The position numbers and the translations under genes were made by a program. A stretch of 7,261 bases of DNA from JAJUJL01 sp041736465 (GTDB lineage Bacteria; Chloroflexota; Anaerolineae; Anaerolineales; UBA4823), in NCBI GenBank assembly GCA_041736465.1, contig JBGSTO010000193.1:1-7261 (forward strand), written 5' to 3'. The notes below the pieces were generated by a model, which was not told the origin of the DNA, did no database searches, and saw nothing but the letters and a program-made list of their open reading frames with translations. This document shows positions 1 through 6,109 of the stretch, one piece after another. The first letter of the stretch is position 1. Every line of letters starts with the position of its first letter.

Positions 1-1
1 C

Positions 2-400
2 CTCCAGGCAATGCAGGCGCACGGGCTGCCGGTCAACCCGGGCTGGATGCTCGCCTGCCACCCGTCGGTTGAAGGCGGGCAGCAAGCCGCTTGCCAGCTG
101 CTGGAGGCGCATCCGGAGCTTACCGCACTCTTCTGCTATAACGACCTGGTGGCGGTCGGCGCACTGCATGCCTGCAGCCTGCTGGAAAGGCGTGTACCCG
201 AAGACCTGGCGGTTATTGGCTACGATGATATTCCCCTGGCAGCGCTGGTTACCCCCAGCCTGACGACCTGCCGCTCGCCGCGTTTCTACCTGGGCTCGCG
301 GGCGGTCGAAGTGCTCATCCAGCGCATCCACGGCTGCCCGGGCGGCTGCGAACATCAAGTGCTCCCGGTCGAGCTGGTCATTCGCAGCAGCGCGCCGTGA
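2..400 (+). CDS. LacI/GalR-family transcriptional regulator, C-terminal part (5' truncated by window edge)
   Basis: The reading frame is open from the window edge to the TGA at 398-400, so this is the end of a longer gene. Family members are usually about 330-350 residues; about 132 are visible here. The visible part matches the C-terminal half of the periplasmic-binding-protein-like effector domain. It shows the helix after 'AHGLPV', the 'TALFCYNDLVAVGAL' strand and helix, 'RVPEDLAVIGYDDIPLAAL' and 'PSLTTCRSP', all in the order typical of LacI/GalR proteins. The N-terminal helix-turn-helix lies outside the window, so DNA-binding specificity cannot be read. Proteins of this family usually bind a sugar or sugar derivative and repress neighbouring catabolic or transport genes. 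Its position directly upstream and codirectional with the transporter makes it the likely regulator of that operon, which is inference. The ATG at 11 is internal and is not the true start. Confidence 0.92.
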   Translation, partial: LQAMQAHGLPVNPGWMLACHPSVEGGQQAACQLLEAHPELTALFCYNDLVAVGALHACSLLERRVPEDLAVIGYDDIPLAALVTPSLTTCRSPRFYLGSRAVEVLIQRIHGCPGGCEHQVLPVELVIRSSAP

Positions 401-440
401 CATCCAGTAAAACCATCACCGGCTAGAAAGCGGCTAGTAA

Positions 441-451
441 GCATGTCATGC
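441..451. repeat. Short palindrome GCATG-T-CATGC
   Basis: The 5-bp arms are perfectly complementary around a single central base, 41 nt after the regulator's stop codon. Its size and placement would suit a small operator half-site pair. It does not have the central-CG form typical of LacI-family operators, so assigning it to the neighbouring regulator would be speculation. An 11-nt imperfect palindrome can occur by chance. Confidence 0.35.
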
Positions 452-497
452 TTCATACGAAAGGAGGCCGAAGAGAGAGAAAATTCGCATACGCAGA

Positions 498-513
498 CGC
501 CTGCTGGCAGGCG
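498..513. repeat. Palindrome CGCCTGC-TG-GCAGGCG in the leader
   Basis: Two perfectly complementary 7-bp arms flank a 2-nt centre. In RNA this would form a GC-rich hairpin of 6 bp with a 4-nt loop. No T-run follows, so it is not a standard intrinsic terminator. As DNA, a 16-bp palindrome about 130 bp before the first transporter gene is a good size for a dimeric regulator's operator. Which of these roles applies cannot be decided from sequence alone. Confidence 0.5.
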
Positions 514-555
514 CAATCTCTGTTTGCACCGTTCCTGAATGGACGAACCCTGCCT

Positions 556-595
556 GGAACACGCCGGGATCGCCCGGAACATCCCGGGTTCGCCC
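556..595. repeat. 20-bp tandem direct repeat, two copies, in the leader
   Basis: Copy one is 556-575 and copy two is 576-595, exactly adjacent and identical at 17 of 20 positions. Both carry GGAACA at the start, a CCGGG core and TCGCCC at the end. Because of the repeated core, CCGGGAT (564-570) can also pair with ATCCCGG (581-587), and CGAACCC (544-550) can pair with GGGTTCG (586-592). These two stems compete for 586-587. The 20-bp period is close to two helical turns, so two proteins could bind the same face of the DNA. The region lies 51 nt before the binding-protein start codon. Confidence 0.6.
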
Positions 596-645
596 ACAAC
601 TCAATCAAACCCTTACTCACGAAATTGGATGGAGATAGAAAGAAG

Positions 646-2706
646 ATGAAGAACAAGAACCACGTCCCTTTCCGCAATTTGATGGCGCTGCTGGTGCTGT
701 TATCGATACTGCTCGGCGCCTGCAGCCCGGCCGCGACGCCGACAGCTGCCCCCGAGCAGCCCCAGGTGGAACCCACCAAAGCTCCCGAACAGCCTCAGGT
801 AGAGCCCACCAAGGCGCCGGAGCCGACCGCAGTCCCCGAGCCGACCAAACCGCCTGAGCCGGTCAGCGAGTACCAGGAAGCCCCCATGCTGGCAGAAATG
901 GTTTCTGCAGGCGATCTGCCCCCTGTCGACGAGCGTCTGCCCGAGAATCCTCTGGTTGTGCCGGTCACTGAACAGGTGGGCGTTTACGGCGGCGTGCTGC
1001 GCCGCGGCTTCATCGGCCCATCGGACTACAACAACTACGTCCGTGTGGTCTATGATGGCCTGGTGCGCTACTCGCCTGACGGCAGCACAGTCGAAGCGCG
1101 CCTGATCGAATCCTGGGATTTCTCCGATGATTTCACCACCTGGACCATCCACATGCGCAAAGGCGCCAAGTGGTCGGACGGTACACCCTTCACTGCCGAT
1201 GACATCATGTTCTGGTACGAAGACGTACTGCTGAACACAGAGCTGACCCCCAGCGTTCCGCGCTGGATGCGCAACGCCGACGGTTCGCCTGCCGTGGTAG
1301 CCAAGGTAGATGATTACACCGTCACCTGGACCTACGCCCAGGCGAACACCACCCTGATGATGGAGCTTGCCAACCAGGATGGCGGCGACAAATCGTATGC
1401 CGTCTTCCTCCCCAGGCACTACCTGGAGCAGTTCCATACCGAGTACGCCAACGCCGACGAGCTCAATAAGCTGGTCACTGAAGCCGGTTTCCAGACCTGG
1501 GGCGAATTGTTCGCCACCCGCAAGAATCCGGCTGAGAATCCCGACCGGCCTGTGATGGCAGCCTGGAAACCCGAGACGCGTGTCAGCGATGACGTGCTCA
1601 TCCTCAAGCGCAACCCCTACTACGTAGGTGTGGATGAGGAAGGCAACCAGCTTCCATACATCGACGAAATCCAGTTCAAGTTCTTCCAGGATGTCCAGGC
1701 CCTCAACCTGGCAGCCATCGCCGGCGAGCTGGACCTGCAAGAACGCCACATCAGCATGGCCAACTACCCGGTGCTCAAGGAGAACGAGCTGGCTGGTAAA
1801 TACAAGGTGATCACCTGGCCGACCTTTGGCGGCTCGGATGCCATCATCATGTTCAACCAGACCTACAATAAAGATCCGATCGTGGCTGAGCTGCTGCAAA
1901 ACCGTGACTTCCGCATCGCACTCTCCTACGCCATCGACCGCGAACAGATCAAGGAGGCCGTCTTCCTTGGCCTGGGCGAGGCTCGCCAGCCGGTGCCCGC
2001 ACCCTGGCACCCCTTCTACCCAGGGGATGAGTACGCCAAGAAGTACACCGAGTTCGACCAGACTCAAGCCAACGCCCTGCTGGACGGCATCGGTCTCACC
2101 GAGCGCGACGGCGAGGGCTTCCGCCTCAACAAGGACGGCGAACCGTTCAGCATCGAGCTTTCGGTTGTGCCGGCTTTCGCCAACTGGCCTGATGTAGCCC
2201 AACTGGTTGCCGCCAACTGGCAGGAAGTCGGTGTGCGCACCATCGTCCAGGTGCGTGAGCGCGCTGCCCACTTCGAGATGCGCGACGCCAATGAGATCGT
2301 CACCGAGATCTGGAACGAAGACACCACCGGCTTCCCCTTCACCGGTGCGCCTAAGTTCGACCCGCGCAGCCAGCCCGGCCTGGCCTTTGCCCCGCTCATG
2401 CGCCAATGGCTGCAGACCGGTGGTGCTGAAGGCGTCGAGCCAACTGTTGAGATCGCCCGCATCGCCGAGATCATCGACACCGGCAAGACCGTCGGCGATG
2501 AAGAGCGCATCGCACTGGCGCAGGAGCTGTTCAAACTGTGGGTCGATCAGTGCTACGAAATCGGCACCGTCGGTTTGACCCCGCTCGTACAGGGTGTGGT
2601 TGTGCTCAACAATGCCCTGCGCAATGTGCCCGAAACACTGGGCAACGACTGGCCGCTGCGCACCCCCGGCAACGCCAATCCTGAGCAGTTCTACTTCGAG
2701 CAGTAA
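646..2706 (+). CDS. ABC transporter substrate-binding lipoprotein, solute-binding family 5 (OppA/DppA-like)
   Basis: This is the extracytoplasmic solute receptor of the importer, 686 residues long. The start at 646 is chosen because it gives a classic lipoprotein signal: basic residues, a hydrophobic core (about residues 12-23) and a lipobox L-G-A-C with Cys26. GGAG at 631-634 lies 11 nt upstream. The open frame back to an ATG at 448 would bury the signal. Residues 27-73 form a Pro/Thr/Glu/Ala-rich tether with two exact copies of APEQPQVEPTK (35-45 and 46-56). A conserved pre-domain segment, 'APMLAEMV...LPPVDERLPENP' (79-102), follows. The family-5 domain begins near 'YGGVLRR' (114-120) and includes 'KWSDGTPFTADDI' and 'RIALSYAIDREQIKEAVF', both typical of SBP_bac_5. 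The C terminus '...RTPGNANPEQFYFEQ' also fits this group. Many family-5 proteins bind peptides, but others bind oligosaccharides or glycosides. The adjacent LacI-type regulator favours a carbohydrate ligand, and the sequence does not identify it. Confidence 0.95.
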   Translation: MKNKNHVPFRNLMALLVLLSILLGACSPAATPTAAPEQPQVEPTKAPEQPQVEPTKAPEPTAVPEPTKPPEPVSEYQEAPMLAEMVSAGDLPPVDERLPENPLVVPVTEQVGVYGGVLRRGFIGPSDYNNYVRVVYDGLVRYSPDGSTVEARLIESWDFSDDFTTWTIHMRKGAKWSDGTPFTADDIMFWYEDVLLNTELTPSVPRWMRNADGSPAVVAKVDDYTVTWTYAQANTTLMMELANQDGGDKSYAVFLPRHYLEQFHTEYANADELNKLVTEAGFQTWGELFATRKNPAENPDRPVMAAWKPETRVSDDVLILKRNPYYVGVDEEGNQLPYIDEIQFKFFQDVQALNLAAIAGELDLQERHISMANYPVLKENELAGKYKVITWPTFGGSDAIIMFNQTYNKDPIVAELLQNRDFRIALSYAIDREQIKEAVFLGLGEARQPVPAPWHPFYPGDEYAKKYTEFDQTQANALLDGIGLTERDGEGFRLNKDGEPFSIELSVVPAFANWPDVAQLVAANWQEVGVRTIVQVRERAAHFEMRDANEIVTEIWNEDTTGFPFTGAPKFDPRSQPGLAFAPLMRQWLQTGGAEGVEPTVEIARIAEIIDTGKTVGDEERIALAQELFKLWVDQCYEIGTVGLTPLVQGVVVLNNALRNVPETLGNDWPLRTPGNANPEQFYFEQ
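748..813 (+). repeat. 33-bp coding tandem repeat in the lipoprotein tether
   Basis: Two adjacent 33-bp units (748-780 and 781-813) each encode APEQPQVEPTK. They differ at six bases, all at third codon positions and all synonymous. The repeated peptide belongs to the flexible tether between the lipid-anchored cysteine and the folded binding domain. Degenerate partial units (APEPTAVPEPTKPPEP) follow. Confidence 0.9.
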
Positions 2707-2728
2707 CCCATCGTCATGGATCGTAATC

Positions 2729-2764
2729 CCCATCCCCTCTCCTGAATTCGGGAGAGGGGATGGG
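2729..2764. repeat. Long perfect hairpin after the binding-protein gene (no U-tract)
   Basis: A 14-bp perfect stem (2729-2742 with 2751-2764) is closed by a further T-G pair around a GAATTC loop (2744-2749). It starts 23 nt after the TAA of the binding-protein gene. No T-run follows on the + strand, so a classic intrinsic terminator is unlikely. In ABC operons, stable hairpins between the binding-protein and permease genes often protect the upstream mRNA or reduce downstream expression, as with the malE-malF intergenic palindromes of Escherichia coli. The form (CCATCCCCTCTCC...GGAGAGGGGATGG) also resembles dispersed intergenic palindromes, but copy number cannot be seen in this window. Confidence 0.8.
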
Positions 2765-2781
2765 CCAGGGTTAGTCGCATG

Positions 2782-2810
2782 GAGGCACGCCGCTGCTTCT
2801 GGCGTGTCTC
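2782..2810. repeat. Second hairpin, just upstream of the first permease's ribosome-binding site
   Basis: A 10-bp stem (2782-2791 with 2801-2810, one G-T wobble) encloses a 9-nt loop and ends 8 nt before the Shine-Dalgarno AAGGAG at 2819-2824. An alternative pairing also exists: GAGGCA (2782-2787) can pair with TGCCTC (2813-2818), which directly abuts the Shine-Dalgarno. The two pairings exclude each other. This could affect translation of the first permease, or it could simply be part of a double hairpin that stabilises the upstream transcript. Confidence 0.55.
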
Positions 2811-2828
2811 TATGCCTCAAGGAGTGCA

Positions 2829-3824
2829 ATGTTCAGATATATCCTCCAACGCCTCCTGCTGATTCCGGTTCTATTATTCATTTTCTCCGTCATGGTCTTC
2901 GCCCTGGTGCAGGCGCCGCCAGGCGACTTCCTCACCAGCTACATCGCCACCCTGGCGTCTTCTGGCTCGTCTCTGGACCAGGAATTGATCGATATGCTCA
3001 AAACCCAGTACGGGCTGGACCAGCCGGTGCACATTCAATATTTGCGCTGGATGGGAAACCTGCTGCGCGGCAACCTGGGATTATCGCTTGAATACCAGCG
3101 CCCAAACGCCGAGCTGATTTCTGAGCGCATCGGTCTCACCTTGCTGTTGGCTGTGTTGGCCTTCGTTTTCACCTGGGTGATCGCCGTGCCGGTGGGAATT
3201 TATTCCGCTACCCACCGCAATACCATCCTGGACTACATCATCACGGTGATCAACTACATCGGCGTTGCCACGCCGAACTTCATGCTTGCCCTGGTCTTGA
3301 TGTGGTGGGCGTTTTCCTATTTCGATCTCAGCGTGACCGGCCTGTTCTCGCGGGACTTCGAGCAAGCCCCCTGGAGCCTGGCCAAACTCATCGACTTATT
3401 AAAACATATCTGGCTGCCCATGATCATCATCGGCATCGCCGGGACAGCCCGCCTGACTCGCGTCATGCGCGCCAACTTATTAGATGAACTCAACAAACCC
3501 TACATGATCGCCGGGCGAGCACGCGGCCTTTCGGAGTGGCAGCTCGTCATGAAATACCCGGTGCGCATGGCGATCAACCCGCTGGCATCTACCATTGGCT
3601 GGTACCTGCCGGAGCTGTTCTCCGGCAGCCTGATCGTCGCCACGGTGATGAATTTACAAAATATCGGCCCGCTGCTGCTGCGCGCCCTGATCTCCCAGGA
3701 TATGTACCTGGCGGGCAGCATTTTGCTGATCTACTGCTTCCTGGCGATCATCGGCACGCTGCTCTCCGATATCCTCATCGCCTGGCTGGATCCGCGCATC
3801 CGCATGGAGAAGGTCGGATCATGA
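2829..3824 (+). CDS. ABC transporter permease, OppB/DppB class
   Basis: This 331-residue inner-membrane protein forms one half of the transport channel. Its length is normal for OppB/DppB. It opens with 'MFRYILQRLLLIPVLLFIFSV', the typical N-terminal membrane segment (about 9-28). An extracytoplasmic loop with 'YGLDQPVHIQYLRWMGNLLRGNLG' (61-84) follows, a hallmark of the class. Further hydrophobic segments lie near 101-124, 136-160, 195-207, 255-275 and 293-320. The cytoplasmic coupling (EAA) loop is 'KPYMIAGRARGLSEWQ...YPVR' (223-246), which docks onto an ATPase. The start at 2829 is supported by AAGGAG at 2819-2824, a rather short 4-nt spacer. The stop overlaps the next start as ATGA (3821-3824), so translation of the two permeases is probably coupled. 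The partner is the OppC-class permease that follows, with which it should pair in the membrane. Confidence 0.96.
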   Translation: MFRYILQRLLLIPVLLFIFSVMVFALVQAPPGDFLTSYIATLASSGSSLDQELIDMLKTQYGLDQPVHIQYLRWMGNLLRGNLGLSLEYQRPNAELISERIGLTLLLAVLAFVFTWVIAVPVGIYSATHRNTILDYIITVINYIGVATPNFMLALVLMWWAFSYFDLSVTGLFSRDFEQAPWSLAKLIDLLKHIWLPMIIIGIAGTARLTRVMRANLLDELNKPYMIAGRARGLSEWQLVMKYPVRMAINPLASTIGWYLPELFSGSLIVATVMNLQNIGPLLLRALISQDMYLAGSILLIYCFLAIIGTLLSDILIAWLDPRIRMEKVGS

Positions 3825-5020
3825 ACACCGCCCCTCACTCCGTACCCGAACCCCTCCCCACACCGCTGGTCGAAGCCCCCGCTCAATCCAGCGCCGTCCT
3901 GGAGGATGAGCTACTCATCACCAGCCAGGAAGAAGACCGCGTATCCGTTGCTTCCAACTGGACCCTGGTGTGGTGGCGCTTCCGCAAGAACAAGCTGGCA
4001 GTGGTCAGCGCCTTGCTGCTGCTGCTCTTGTTCACCGTCGTACTGGTGCCCGGCTTCTACAGCACCCTGGACCCCGAAACCACGGATGCCAAGCTGGCAT
4101 TCATTCCCATCCAGAGCATCCATTGGTTCGACGAGGGCAGTTTACGCCCCTGGGTACCGGAAATCGCCGGTAAGCGCGACCCGGTCACCTTGCGCATGGT
4201 CTGGACGACCGATGAAAGCCAGAAAATCTACCTGCGCTTCTTCTCCACCGGCTACCCGTACAAGATCTTCGGTCGTTTCGAAACCAACCTGCACCTGATC
4301 TCCGCCGCCAACGCCGAAGACGCAGCTCGCATCCACCTGCTGGGTACCGATCGCCTGGGGCGCGACCAGTGGTCGCGGCTGGCCTACGCCACGCGCATCT
4401 CGATGACCATCGGTATGGCCTCGGTCATTCTGAGTGTCGTGCTGGGTTTGCTGCTGGGCGGCATCTCCGGTTATGTCGGCGGGCTTACCGACATGTTCAT
4501 CCAGCGCCTGATCGAGCTGCTGCAGTCGCTGCCCACCATACCGATTTGGTTGGCGCTCACCGCCGCTCTGCCGCGCACCTGGCCTCCGGAGCGCGTCTTC
4601 TTTGCCATCACTATTATCCTGGCGCTGCGCGGCTGGACCACGTTAGGGCGTGAGGTGCGCGGCCGCTTCCTCTCTCTGCGGGAGGAAGACTTCGTACTGG
4701 CAGCCGAGTTAGCCGGCGCCAGCCGCTGGCGCATCATCCTGCACCATATGATCCCCACCTTAACCAGCCACATCATCGCTACCAGCACGCTGGCAATTCC
4801 GGTGATGATAGTCACCGAAACGTCGCTCAGCTTCCTGGGTCTGGGCATGCGCCCTCCGGCAATTAGCTGGGGAGTGATGCTGCAGGAAGCCCAGAATATC
4901 CAGACTCTGGCGCTGGCGCCCTGGCTGATGATCCCCGGTGTAGCAGTGATCATCGCCGTGCTGGCTTTCAACCTGGTGGGCGACGGTCTGCGCGACGCCG
5001 CCGATCCTTACAGTCATTAG
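3821..5020 (+). CDS. ABC transporter permease, OppC/DppC class, with long extracytoplasmic insert
   Basis: This is the second channel subunit, 399 residues, against about 300 for a typical OppC/DppC. The start at 3821 overlaps the previous stop by 4 nt and has GGAGAAGG at 3806-3813. The frame is open further upstream, but that part lies inside the first permease gene. Residues 1-45 are a polar, Pro-rich cytoplasmic extension. The first membrane segment follows 'WWRFRKNKLA' (about 58-77). Residues 78-174 form an unusually long loop before the class signature 'LGTDRLGRDQWSRL' (174-187). The transport domain carries membrane segments near 194-222, 233-252, 259-272, 312-335 and 367-387. The coupling loop 'EEDFVLAAELAGASRWRIILHHMIP' (288-312, key residues A294, G299) and 'SFLGLGMRPPAISWG' (337-351) are typical. 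The extra loop may contact the binding lipoprotein, which is inference. Confidence 0.96.
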   Translation: MNTAPHSVPEPLPTPLVEAPAQSSAVLEDELLITSQEEDRVSVASNWTLVWWRFRKNKLAVVSALLLLLLFTVVLVPGFYSTLDPETTDAKLAFIPIQSIHWFDEGSLRPWVPEIAGKRDPVTLRMVWTTDESQKIYLRFFSTGYPYKIFGRFETNLHLISAANAEDAARIHLLGTDRLGRDQWSRLAYATRISMTIGMASVILSVVLGLLLGGISGYVGGLTDMFIQRLIELLQSLPTIPIWLALTAALPRTWPPERVFFAITIILALRGWTTLGREVRGRFLSLREEDFVLAAELAGASRWRIILHHMIPTLTSHIIATSTLAIPVMIVTETSLSFLGLGMRPPAISWGVMLQEAQNIQTLALAPWLMIPGVAVIIAVLAFNLVGDGLRDAADPYSH

Positions 5021-5029
5021 AGGCCTGCC

Positions 5030-6109
5030 ATGGACTCAGATACCCCCTTACTCAGCGTGCAGGATCTGAAAGCCTATTTCTACATGGATGAAGGCGTGGT
5101 CAAGGCCGTGGACGGCGTCAGCTTCGACGTACACCCCGGTCAGGTGGTCGGCATCGTAGGCGAATCCGGCTGCGGCAAGAGCGTCACCATGAAAGCCATC
5201 CTGCAGATCCTGGAACCGGGCGGCAAGATCGTGTCCGGCAAAGTGGTGCTGCGTACACGCCTGAACGCCCGGGATCCGCACAGCTCCGAAGAGCTGCTCG
5301 AGCTGACCCGGCTGCACCCCAACAGCAAGCAAATGCGCAAAATCCGCGGCGCCGAGATTGCCCTCATCCCGCAGGAGCCGATGGCGGCTTTCAGCCCGGT
5401 GCACACCGTCGGCGACCAGATCATAGAAGCCATCCTGCTGCACAACAAGGTCAGCAAATCCGAAGCCCGCCAGATGGCGGTAGAAGCCTTTCGTTCCGTG
5501 GGCATCTCGATGCCCGATGAGCGCATCGACTCCTATTCCTGGGAGCTCTCCGGCGGGCTGCGCCAGCGCGCCATCATCGCCATGGCGTTATCCTGCAACC
5601 CGCGCCTGCTGATCGCCGACGAACCCACCACCGCCATCGACGTCACCACCCAGGCGCAGATCCTGCGCCTGCTGCGCGACCTGCAGAACGAGAAGGATAC
5701 CGCCATCATCTTCATCACCCACGACCTGGGCGTCATCGCCCAGATGGCGCACTACGTGGTGGTCATGTACCTGGGTCGGGTAATGGAGCAGGGGCCGGTC
5801 AGCGAGATCTTCGGCAACCCCCGCCACCCTTACACCCAGGCGCTGCTGCGTTCGATCCCCAGCGTGCAGTCCACCCCGCGCCTCAGGCTGCCCACCATCA
5901 GCGGCTCGATCCCGCACCCCTTCAACCGCTCAAAGGGCTGCCCCTTCCACCCGCGCTGCACCCAGTTCATGCGCGGCGTGTGCGACACTGCTACCCCGGA
6001 GCTTCACAACGTTCAGCCGTCCATACCACCGGCAGGCGAGGCGCTGCGTGACAGCACCGGTCACGCCGTGAGCTGCTTCCTTTATACGCAGCCGGAGGTG
6101 CAGCCATGA
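5030..6109 (+). CDS. ABC transporter ATP-binding protein, OppD/DppD class
   Basis: This is one of two different ATPases powering the importer, 359 residues. The visible motifs are Walker A GESGCGKS (44-51), Q-loop Q115 in 'IPQEPM', signature LSGGLRQR (173-180), Walker B 'LLIADEP' (193-199) with D197 and catalytic E198, D-loop TAID (201-204) and switch His231. The signature has Leu where Gln or Met is usual, and the D-loop has Ile where Leu is usual. Neither removes a catalytic residue. The C-terminal oligopeptide-transporter extension (oligo_HPY) is present: 'NPRHPYTQALLRSIP' (263-277) followed by cysteines at 304, 310, 318 and 349. This four-cysteine set is reported to bind an iron-sulfur cluster in some Opp/Dpp ATPases. 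The start at 5030 has AGAGG at 5019-5023 and follows the permease stop by 9 nt. The stop overlaps the next gene as ATGA. Confidence 0.96.
   Translation: MDSDTPLLSVQDLKAYFYMDEGVVKAVDGVSFDVHPGQVVGIVGESGCGKSVTMKAILQILEPGGKIVSGKVVLRTRLNARDPHSSEELLELTRLHPNSKQMRKIRGAEIALIPQEPMAAFSPVHTVGDQIIEAILLHNKVSKSEARQMAVEAFRSVGISMPDERIDSYSWELSGGLRQRAIIAMALSCNPRLLIADEPTTAIDVTTQAQILRLLRDLQNEKDTAIIFITHDLGVIAQMAHYVVVMYLGRVMEQGPVSEIFGNPRHPYTQALLRSIPSVQSTPRLRLPTISGSIPHPFNRSKGCPFHPRCTQFMRGVCDTATPELHNVQPSIPPAGEALRDSTGHAVSCFLYTQPEVQP

Larger units (their letters stand above)
401..645 (+). promoter_or_regulatory. Leader / intergenic control region upstream of the binding-protein gene
   Basis: This 245-nt gap between the regulator and the binding-protein gene contains no convincing gene. 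It holds a 7-bp direct repeat CGGCTAG at 420-426 and 431-437 (11-bp period) and a palindrome at 441-451. A strong Shine-Dalgarno-like AAAGGAGG lies at 460-467 with no start codon at a usable distance, followed by a purine run. There is a 7-bp-arm palindrome at 498-513 and a 20-bp tandem repeat at 556-595. I could not identify a clear -35/-10 promoter, and no U-tract terminator follows the regulator gene. The position and repeat content suggest the operon's promoter, operator sites and a structured 5' UTR, but the exact sites are not established. Confidence 0.5.

Noticed and set aside
448..645. N-terminal extension of the receptor from the ATG at 448
   Set aside because: It would place 66 residues of unlikely composition before a textbook lipoprotein signal. 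The ATG at 646 gives a proper signal and an acceptable ribosome-binding site.
2729..2775. Intrinsic terminator after the receptor gene
   Set aside because: The stem is strong, but it is followed by TGGGCCAGGG rather than a T-run, and the downstream genes clearly belong to the same importer.
700..2829. A 709-codon open frame on the minus strand across the whole receptor gene
   Set aside because: It is the shadow of a GC-rich coding sequence. The translation is low-complexity in places and matches no family I know, while the opposite strand carries a clear lipoprotein and SBP domain.
3606..3628. 9-bp perfect hairpin inside the first permease gene (3606-3614 with 3620-3628)
   Set aside because: It encodes the LPELFSG segment of the permease in GC-rich codons. 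With no regulatory context it is most simply explained by coding constraint and base composition.
3536..3820. Upstream extension of the second permease frame
   Set aside because: It lies entirely within the first permease's coding sequence, and the ATGA overlap with GGAGAAGG at 3806-3813 marks the real start at 3821.
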